A stretch of DNA of 11,664 nucleotides from an uncultured Lachnospiraceae bacterium (GTDB taxonomy: Bacteria > Bacillota > Clostridia > Lachnospirales > Lachnospiraceae), in NCBI GenBank assembly GCA_902803155.1, contig CADCOU010000156.1:1-11664 (forward strand). Reading direction: 5' to 3'. A program made the translations under genes and the position numbers. The notes under the pieces were generated by a model that did no database searches, was not told the DNA's origin, and saw only the letters and a list, made by a program, of their open reading frames with translations. Positions 6,738 to 11,664 of this stretch are shown here, one piece after another (within the stretch, counting starts at the first letter, position 1; each line of letters begins with the position of its first letter).

Positions 6738-8056
6738 TACGTTCCTTCTGTCTGCTCTTCCTGCCTGGAAGACACAACTGTTATGCTGACATCCTCCGCC
6801 AGTTCATACCCGTCCGGAAGAACGACCGTGATCGGAATCTCATGACTTCCCTCTTCAGCACAGGATGACAGATCCGCACTGAGTGAAAGATCGGAAGCGG
6901 ACAGCTGTGCAGCGCCTTCCGACAGAGTATGTACTTTCACGGCCACCTCATCAGCCGGTGTCGCCACCAGGGTCATGCGTTCCGGTCTGTTTTCAAAATT
7001 GACTTCGCTGAGCGGAACCATCAGCGTCACGTCTCCGTTTACCTCGATTGAAACCGTCACCTGGACCGTCGGATCTGCATCCGTGATCAGCCGGATGCCT
7101 TCCATGTTGTTCAGCGTATTATTCAGATCTATTTCTGCCGTGACCGTATCACTTGCGCCGCTCACATCCACCTTGTCCGCGACATGCAGCTCGCTGCCAA
7201 GTGCTTCAAGCGCCTCCGCAGTTCCGGCAACACTGATCGTCTCCGGGATCGTCGAGATGCGCGTTACATTGAAACCCCATGCCGGGCTCCCGCTCGTCTC
7301 AACAACGATCGGAACGTCCGTCTTGATCTTCCAGAGATCCACGCTGACATTGACCGTATGATTGGCAAGCACGCTTCCCATCTCATCCTTGAATTCAAGG
7401 CTGGAAAGCTGCGTTTCCGTAAACTGCGAACCATTCTTGTCATATACTCTCAGCATACTGGTAAGAACAGCATCTGCCTCCATCCCCGACACGTTGATCG
7501 GAGCCACGACCTGGTTGATGATATTCATCAATGAACGCGGACCGGCTATAATGATATTCTTGCCCTCCAGGATCGTAGTCGTGCCGACTTCGTTTCCGCT
7601 TGACGGTGATCCTTCGACAGACACGGACGCCACATACGTCTGCTCGACCTTGTCCTCCAGTGTCACCTTCAGACTGGATGGCTGGATCTCGATCTCATCC
7701 CATGTGACCGCCGGATTGGAGCAGGTCACCGTCAGCGGAACCGTGTCCAGTTCCGTAATGTTATTCATATCCGCTTCCACGTAAAACGCGGAGCCGGACT
7801 TATTCAGCCGCTCAAGGACCGAGCGTTTTTCCGTAACCCGGAGCGTAACCGTACCGTTCCCCTCCGGCTCGACGACCTTGCCGAGGTCAGCGATCGCGTC
7901 CTGGTTGACGATATTGATCGGGATATTCAGAAACAGTTCCGTCCGCGTCGGGTTGTTCGCATTGGTAACCATCATCCAGATCCCGGCGCCGATCACCAGC
8001 GACAGGAACTTCAGCCACAGATTGCCCAGAAGGGCATGCCGGATCTTATGTCCCAT
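6737..8056 (-). CDS. cdaR: CdaR, YbbR-domain regulator of the diadenylate cyclase
   Basis: This is a 439-aa single-span membrane protein. The N-terminal helix is at about 13-31 (NLWLKFLSLVIGAGIWMMV), followed by an extracytoplasmic region. Four YbbR-like beta repeats can be separated, roughly at 38-150, 150-255, 255-345 and 345-430; their ends show recurring patterns such as TVNVSVDLW and VQVTVSIEV. CdaR proteins bind CdaA and modulate c-di-AMP synthesis, and the usual family size with four YbbR units matches. The ATG overlaps the cdaA TAA (TAATG), with a strong AAGGAGG at 8071-8065. Its own TAA in turn overlaps the ATG of the glycan-initiating fusion gene. In many Firmicutes the next gene is glmM, which is absent here. 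The surface location would let it sense cell-wall state, but no ligand is evident. Confidence 0.93.
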   Translation of the reverse strand: MGHKIRHALLGNLWLKFLSLVIGAGIWMMVTNANNPTRTELFLNIPINIVNQDAIADLGKVVEPEGNGTVTLRVTEKRSVLERLNKSGSAFYVEADMNNITELDTVPLTVTCSNPAVTWDEIEIQPSSLKVTLEDKVEQTYVASVSVEGSPSSGNEVGTTTILEGKNIIIAGPRSLMNIINQVVAPINVSGMEADAVLTSMLRVYDKNGSQFTETQLSSLEFKDEMGSVLANHTVNVSVDLWKIKTDVPIVVETSGSPAWGFNVTRISTIPETISVAGTAEALEALGSELHVADKVDVSGASDTVTAEIDLNNTLNNMEGIRLITDADPTVQVTVSIEVNGDVTLMVPLSEVNFENRPERMTLVATPADEVAVKVHTLSEGAAQLSASDLSLSADLSSCAEEGSHEIPITVVLPDGYELAEDVSITVVSSRQEEQTEGT

Positions 8057-8919
8057 TATCCTGCCCTCCTTAACCAGCGTTTTTTCTTCTGCGGAACAGC
8101 CTTATTCTGCAGCTCAACCAGGCGGCTGCGCAGCGACTTCTCCGTAATGTTTCTCTGCAGGTTCCCCCTGTAAGCAGTTGAGATGCCGCCGGTCTCCTCC
8201 GATACGATGATCGTGAAAGAATCTGTCATCTCCGATACGCCGACCCCTGCGCGGTGCCTCGTCCCAAGAGCCTTTGAGAGAGACTTGTTGTCAGACAGCG
8301 GAAGATAGCAGGTGGCCGCCGTCACGCGGTCCCCGCGTATGATTACCGCGCCGTCATGAAGCGGCGTGTTGTGTTCGAAGATATTGATCAGGAGCTGGCT
8401 CGTCACCAGCGCATCGATCTCGATGCCGGTCCGCTCGTATTCATGCAGATTCTCATTCTGCTCGATCACGATCAGCGCCCCTGTCCGTTCAGCGGACATC
8501 TCGATGCACGCCCTCACCAGTTCGTCTACCGTGCGGTCGGAAAACCGCCCCGTCACGCTCCTGTTCTGTCCGAAGAGGATCGAATGATTGATGATCTCTC
8601 TCTCGCCGATCGTCTCCAGAACCTTCCGGAGTTCAGGCTGGAACACGACGACCAGCGTGATGATCACGATGCTCATCCCCGAATTGATTATGTAGATCAG
8701 TGTATCCATCTGGAACAGATAGATCAGTGTCAGTGCTGCGGCTATGATCAGGATGCCCCGAAGCAGTGTCCACGCGTGTGAAGTCTTGATCCAGTTCAGC
8801 AGGCGGTAGACCAGCCACGTCAGGATCAGGATCTCAACCACATCGACCGCATTGAGTGATACATTCGGAAGACGCAGCCAGCCGAGATGGGAACTGATCC
8901 AGGATATCAGACCGTTCAT
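8056..8919 (-). CDS. cdaA: CdaA, membrane diadenylate cyclase (c-di-AMP synthase)
   Basis: CdaA condenses two ATP to cyclic di-AMP, the essential second messenger that controls potassium, osmolyte and cell-wall balance in Firmicutes. The protein is 287 aa, the usual CdaA size. Three membrane helices (about 27-43, 52-70, 76-93) precede the FQPELRKVLE segment (93-102). The DAC domain carries both catalytic signatures, HDGAVII (188-194) and GTRHRAG (219-225). The C-terminus is basic (QKKKRWLRR). The ATG overlaps the stop of the upstream membrane-protein gene as ATGA, with GGAGG and AGAGG purine runs ahead. CdaR is encoded immediately downstream. No c-di-AMP riboswitch was seen near this operon. 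Confidence 0.97.
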   Translation of the reverse strand: MNGLISWISSHLGWLRLPNVSLNAVDVVEILILTWLVYRLLNWIKTSHAWTLLRGILIIAAALTLIYLFQMDTLIYIINSGMSIVIITLVVVFQPELRKVLETIGEREIINHSILFGQNRSVTGRFSDRTVDELVRACIEMSAERTGALIVIEQNENLHEYERTGIEIDALVTSQLLINIFEHNTPLHDGAVIIRGDRVTAATCYLPLSDNKSLSKALGTRHRAGVGVSEMTDSFTIIVSEETGGISTAYRGNLQRNITEKSLRSRLVELQNKAVPQKKKRWLRRAG

Positions 8920-9539
8920 CCTCTTCTGCCTCCTCTCTTCGGCACTGCCTCCACGTAATAACTGTACTCATCGTCCTCGAACTCCAGCGTCTGCATGTGC
9001 CGGTAATCGAGTTCTTCCCGTTTCCTTCTTTCTCCGCGCTCTCCGGAACCGGATTCATCTTCCCAGTCTTCTCCGGACGGTCCCCTGTCCCGTCCGCGGT
9101 TATACCTCGATGATCCCGCCGGTTCCCCGCCGAAACGGGAACCGGTCCCGCTTCCTTCCGGAGAGAAGGCGCGAAGCCGTTCCAGAAGACTGCGGTACTG
9201 CCTCTGATAATAGATGCATCTCCTGTAGGAGCCGTATGACTTCACGGAAGACGCGATGACTGCGACCAGAAGGATGCTGACATAGGCGATCAGTACGATC
9301 AGGATCAGGCCTTTCAGTTTACCGGACGCGAACGCATCCAGGAACATATTGATATTCAGCAGGGCAAGGATCCCGGCGACAGCAGCAAGGACCAGTGACA
9401 CAAAAAATCCCATCTTCCAGACGGGATTGGTCACGAGATCAATCCGGAACGCATTCTCTGCTTTCCGGATCTGTTTTCCATGCTGTTTTTCGAGGATCGC
9501 AAGCCTCGTCATCAGTCTTATCTTTTCCTGGTTGATCAT
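8916..9539 (-). CDS. Two-helix membrane protein of unknown function, first gene of the cda operon
   Basis: I do not recognise a family for this 207-aa protein. Residues 1-40 form a charged helical segment (LEKQHGKQIRKAENAF). Two membrane spans follow, about 43-62 and 76-98. A basic Tyr/Arg-rich stretch (100-122, YRRCIYYQRQYRSLLERL) leads to a disordered tail rich in Gly, Arg, Ser, Glu and Asp (125-178) and an acidic end LEFEDDEYSYYVEAVP. Both termini are predicted cytoplasmic. The chosen ATG at 9539 has GGGGGAG nine bases ahead and lies 39-46 bases downstream of a promoter candidate. The longer frame to 9710 would start upstream of that promoter and adds an unlikely N-terminus. Its stop overlaps the cdaA start (ATGA), which suggests coupled translation and perhaps a partner role for CdaA; that role is inference only. 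Confidence 0.8.
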   Translation of the reverse strand: MINQEKIRLMTRLAILEKQHGKQIRKAENAFRIDLVTNPVWKMGFFVSLVLAAVAGILALLNINMFLDAFASGKLKGLILIVLIAYVSILLVAVIASSVKSYGSYRRCIYYQRQYRSLLERLRAFSPEGSGTGSRFGGEPAGSSRYNRGRDRGPSGEDWEDESGSGERGERRKREELDYRHMQTLEFEDDEYSYYVEAVPKRGGRRG

Positions 9540-9548
9540 GGTTACGCA

Positions 9549-9555
9549 CTCCCCC
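9549..9555 (-). promoter_or_regulatory. Shine-Dalgarno GGGGGAG deciding the start at 9539
   Basis: Read on the minus strand, GGGGGAG ends nine bases before the ATG at 9539. No comparable site precedes the other in-frame ATG at 9710, so this motif fixes the start of the operon's first gene. Confidence 0.7.
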
Positions 9556-9584
9556 TGCGTCCATTTCTCACTGTGGTCTATAAG

Positions 9585-9613
9585 AGTATACCATATATCC
9601 GCATGATTAGGAA
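9585..9613 (-). promoter_or_regulatory. Promoter candidate for the cda-glycan export operon (extended -10)
   Basis: On the minus strand TATACT (9590-9585) is preceded by TGG (9593-9591), giving the extended -10 form TGnTATACT. TTCCTA (9613-9608) stands 17 bp upstream as a weak -35 with three of six consensus bases. Transcription would begin near 9578, leaving a leader of about 40 nt before the ATG at 9539. It is the only good promoter I saw upstream of the leftward gene series. Confidence 0.65.
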
Positions 9614-9643
9614 CCGCAGACCTGTGCAGAGGAAATGATAAAA

Positions 9644-9673
9644 CTGTGAAAATTCCGGCACTTATGTTAGAAT
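9644..9673 (+). promoter_or_regulatory. Promoter candidate for the DUF4317 gene (extended -10)
   Basis: TAGAAT at 9668-9673 is preceded by TGT (9665-9667), an extended -10 arrangement. The -35 is poor (CTGTGA at 9644-9649, three of six bases with an 18-bp spacer). The predicted start near 9680 gives a 60-nt leader. GGAGG (9729-9733) lies six bases before the ATG at 9740. The promoter is back to back with the leftward one across about 30 bp. Confidence 0.5.
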
Positions 9674-9739
9674 CTTGTAATCCACGGCACAGACATATCC
9701 TGAGCCGCACAAAACACTGTAAACAGCCGGAGGCCTGTC

Positions 9740-10867
9740 ATGAATAAAAAAGAAATCTCTGAAATTAAAAAACAGCTGCACCCGACACGCCAGACCTTCA
9801 CCAGGATCTGCGGATGCTATGTAAGCGCGGAAAAAGAGAAGATCACGACATTCTCACATAGTTTCGGGCTGCTCGGTGAAGAAGAGATCTTCAAATACCT
9901 GGATATATTCAAAAAGCCCCTGTCCGGAACGCTCGGGAAGAATCTCCTGAACATGGAGTTTACTGCTGAGGCCGAGGAGGACGGCGGGACAGAAAAGTTC
10001 CTGTATGACTTAAGGCAGAGCCGCCTCGAAGACGATGACCTGCTGGATGAATTCTACACAAAAGTGATCGACAGCTACATCACGGGCGAAAGCTATCTGA
10101 TCCTGCTGATCGCGAATGCGTATGATGTTCCCGGAAAAGGGACCGATGAAACGGAGATGTTCGATGCTTCCGATGAAGTCTATGAATACTTCCAGGCTGC
10201 CATCTGTCCCGTTGATCTCGCAAAGCCTGCCCTCTCCTACGACCGTGAGACACAGGAATTTCGCAGCCTGAACCGCCAGTGGATCGTCGGAATGCCCGAG
10301 GTCGGATTCCTGTTTCCGGCGTTCAACGACCGGCAGAGCGATATCCACAGTGTCCTGTACTATTCCAGGGACCCGGAAGATCTGCATTTTGAATTCACTG
10401 ACCGCCTCCTGGGCTGCAGTCTGCCCCTGACGGCAGGCCTCCAGAAGGAAGCCTTCCAGGCCGTCGTGGAACAGGCTCTCGGAGAGCACTGCAGTTTTGA
10501 AGCGGTAAAAGAGATCCACGACGCGCTCCGTGAAGAAACGGAAGAGGCAAAAGACAGCCCCGATCCGGTTTCCTTTGGCAAACACGAAGTGAAAATGATC
10601 CTGAGCCGGGCAGGAGCCGCAGATCAGGACCTTCAGGATTTTGATACTGTTTATGACGAAAATGTCGGAGAGGATGAACGCATCCAGGCCTCCAATGTTA
10701 TGTCGAAAAGGAAATTTGAGGTCCACACGCCCGATATCACCATCTCGATCAGCCCGGACCGCACCGACCTCATAGAGGAGCGGATGATCGACGGAAGGCG
10801 CTGTCTGGTGATTCCCGTAACGGATGAACTCCTGGTCAACGGGATCCGCATCTCACAGATGTCATGA
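9740..10867 (+). CDS. DUF4317 family protein
   Basis: This 375-aa protein matches the DUF4317 family of Lachnospiraceae and relatives by its N-terminal signature. It opens MNKKEISEIKKQL, followed by FTRICGCYV (20-28), then EKEKI (31-35), and FKKPLSGTLGKNLLNMEF (57-74). No signal peptide or membrane span is visible, and the composition is acidic, so it is probably cytosolic. The family has no established function known to me. The start has a strong GGAGG site (9729-9733) and the gene is monocistronic: it has its own promoter candidate on the left and an intrinsic terminator 33 bp after the stop. It is transcribed away from the cda operon, and nothing in the sequence ties it to c-di-AMP beyond the shared intergenic region. 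Confidence 0.9.
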   Translation: MNKKEISEIKKQLHPTRQTFTRICGCYVSAEKEKITTFSHSFGLLGEEEIFKYLDIFKKPLSGTLGKNLLNMEFTAEAEEDGGTEKFLYDLRQSRLEDDDLLDEFYTKVIDSYITGESYLILLIANAYDVPGKGTDETEMFDASDEVYEYFQAAICPVDLAKPALSYDRETQEFRSLNRQWIVGMPEVGFLFPAFNDRQSDIHSVLYYSRDPEDLHFEFTDRLLGCSLPLTAGLQKEAFQAVVEQALGEHCSFEAVKEIHDALREETEEAKDSPDPVSFGKHEVKMILSRAGAADQDLQDFDTVYDENVGEDERIQASNVMSKRKFEVHTPDITISISPDRTDLIEERMIDGRRCLVIPVTDELLVNGIRISQMS

Positions 10868-10900
10868 TCCTGCGCGGGCATATCCGGTCATGCATTATCG

Positions 10901-10945
10901 AACACGGCAGTGAAGATCAATCTCCTCAATGCCGTGTTTTTGTTT
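10901..10945 (+). terminator. Intrinsic terminator after the DUF4317 gene
   Basis: A perfect 9-bp stem, AACACGGCA (10901-10909) with TGCCGTGTT (10930-10938), is followed by a T-rich tail (TTTTTGTTT, 10937-10945). The inner stretch can also pair: TGA 10911-10913 with TCA 10926-10928, and AGA 10914-10916 with TCT 10921-10923. On the opposite strand the stem is followed only by TTCGATAAT, so any termination of the leftward dehydrogenase gene here would be weak. Confidence 0.85.
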
Positions 10946-10964
10946 CTTCAATCTGCTGCAGATC

Positions 10965-11664
10965 TTATAAGGCCATATGATAGATCGCTTCCATGTCTTC
11001 CTTCTTCAGAGGGATGACCTGCCCGTTAGCCCCGCCTGCTTTCTCCTCGCAGCTTGCAGCCATGAACTCGATCTGTTCCTCGGTGGGGGCGATGCCGAGT
11101 TCGCGCATGTTCACCGGCATCCCGATCCTGTGGTAGAAAGATTCCATGGCACGGATCCCGTTCTCGATAGTCTCCTCGTCATTGTCCCCGGGAGCCGTTC
11201 CCATGACGTCCAGCGCAAACTTGACGAAACGATCCGGAGCCGCCCTGTGCACATATCTCGCCCAGCTGCCCCAGATAGCAGCCAGTCCTGCCCCGTGCGC
11301 CACGTCGAACATGCCGCCCATCTCGTGTTCCATGTTATGGGTCGCCCAGTCGCCGCCCTCGCAGCCGCAGCCGGTCAGATCGTTATGGGAGAGGGTTCCC
11401 GCCCACATGATCTCTGCCCTGGCCTTGTAATTATCCGGCTCCTTCATCAGGACCTTTGCATATTTCATGACATTGCGCATGAGCGTAACACTGATCCGGT
11501 CGGTCATCTCCATGTTGTCACAGAGGTTGAAGAACCGCTCCATGGTATGCATCAGGATATCTGCGACGCCGCATCCTGTCTGGTATGCAGGCAGTGTCAT
11601 CGTCAGTTCCGGATTGAGCAGAGAGAATTTCGAGCGCATGCATTCCGAACCGTAATCCCGTTTC
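10965..11664 (-). CDS. Iron-containing alcohol dehydrogenase, butanol-dehydrogenase type (N-terminus off window)
   Basis: The frame is open to the right edge; 232 residues of the C-terminal part are present, about 60% of the usual 385-390 aa. The metal site of group III alcohol dehydrogenases is visible: D35 and H39 of the fragment in GVADILMHTMERFF, then H109 and H123 in THNMEHEMGG and HGAGLA. The 14-residue gap between the two His ligands matches FucO-type enzymes. The sequence around NPELTMTLPAYQTGCG resembles NAD(P)H-dependent butanol dehydrogenases, which reduce aldehydes to alcohols in fermentation. The true start lies beyond 11664; the internal Met at 11639 is not a start because KRDYGSEC precedes it in frame and fits the family. 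It ends 97 bp from the DUF4317 gene, convergent with it. Substrate and cofactor preference cannot be decided here. Confidence 0.93.
   Translation of the reverse strand, partial: KRDYGSECMRSKFSLLNPELTMTLPAYQTGCGVADILMHTMERFFNLCDNMEMTDRISVTLMRNVMKYAKVLMKEPDNYKARAEIMWAGTLSHNDLTGCGCEGGDWATHNMEHEMGGMFDVAHGAGLAAIWGSWARYVHRAAPDRFVKFALDVMGTAPGDNDEETIENGIRAMESFYHRIGMPVNMRELGIAPTEEQIEFMAASCEEKAGGANGQVIPLKKEDMEAIYHMAL

Noticed and set aside
8916..9710. Longer 264-residue version of the first cda-operon gene
   Set aside because: Its ATG at 9710 lies upstream of the promoter candidate, lacks a ribosome site, and the extra 57 residues look like non-coding translation; the ATG at 9539 has GGGGGAG.
9540..9739. 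c-di-AMP riboswitch or other leader RNA ahead of cdaA or the DUF4317 gene
   Set aside because: The predicted leaders are only about 40 and 60 nt and show no conserved riboswitch core or stable nested stems.
10010..10726. 238-codon minus-strand frame opposite the DUF4317 gene
   Set aside because: It is antisense to a clearly recognised protein and shows no motif or start signal of its own.
10901..10938. Bidirectional terminator also serving the dehydrogenase gene
   Set aside because: The stem is symmetrical, but the minus-strand tail (TTCGATAAT) is too poor in T to call with confidence.

Overview
The window looks like a chromosomal segment of a moderately GC-rich Gram-positive anaerobe of the Clostridia, most likely Lachnospiraceae-like. 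This is inferred from three things: a DUF4317 protein (a family typical of that group), a cdaA-cdaR pair of Firmicutes type, and an iron-dependent butanol-dehydrogenase-type enzyme. No rRNA, tRNA, CRISPR array, transposase or phage gene is visible.

Layout. Positions 1-9539 are one long leftward (minus strand) gene series. In transcription order it reads: a 207-aa two-helix membrane protein of unknown function (9539-8916); the membrane diadenylate cyclase cdaA (8919-8056); its YbbR-domain partner cdaR (8056-6737); a 775-aa fusion of a polyprenyl-phosphate sugar-phosphate transferase with a family-2 glycosyltransferase (6737-4410); an ABC-2 polysaccharide export permease, Wzm-like (4390-3599); a 284-bp spacer almost filled by a 162-bp inverted-repeat element (3343-3504); a Wzt-like ATPase with a C-terminal carbohydrate-binding-type domain (3314-2001); and a methyltransferase plus kinase-like protein that runs off the left edge (1991-1). 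The first four genes overlap at their stop/start codons (ATGA, TAATG, TAATG), so translation is probably coupled from the unknown membrane protein through c-di-AMP synthesis into the first step of glycan synthesis.

A 200-bp divergent spacer (9540-9739) carries two back-to-back promoter candidates with extended -10 elements. To its right, a DUF4317 gene (9740-10867) is read rightward and ends in a good intrinsic terminator (10901-10945). The right edge holds the C-terminal 60% of an iron-containing alcohol dehydrogenase on the minus strand (10965-11664).

How the genes may work together (inference): the fusion protein would load the first sugar phosphate on undecaprenyl phosphate and add a further sugar. 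Glycosyltransferases probably lie beyond the left edge and would complete the chain. The methyltransferase/kinase-like protein could cap the non-reducing end, as WbdD does for E. coli O8/O9a O-antigens. The Wzt C-terminal domain could recognise that cap, and Wzm/Wzt would export the chain. The most interesting points are this WbdD-like cap-and-export logic in an apparent Gram-positive, its translational coupling to the c-di-AMP module where glmM is usually found, and the unexplained structured element between wzm and wzt.
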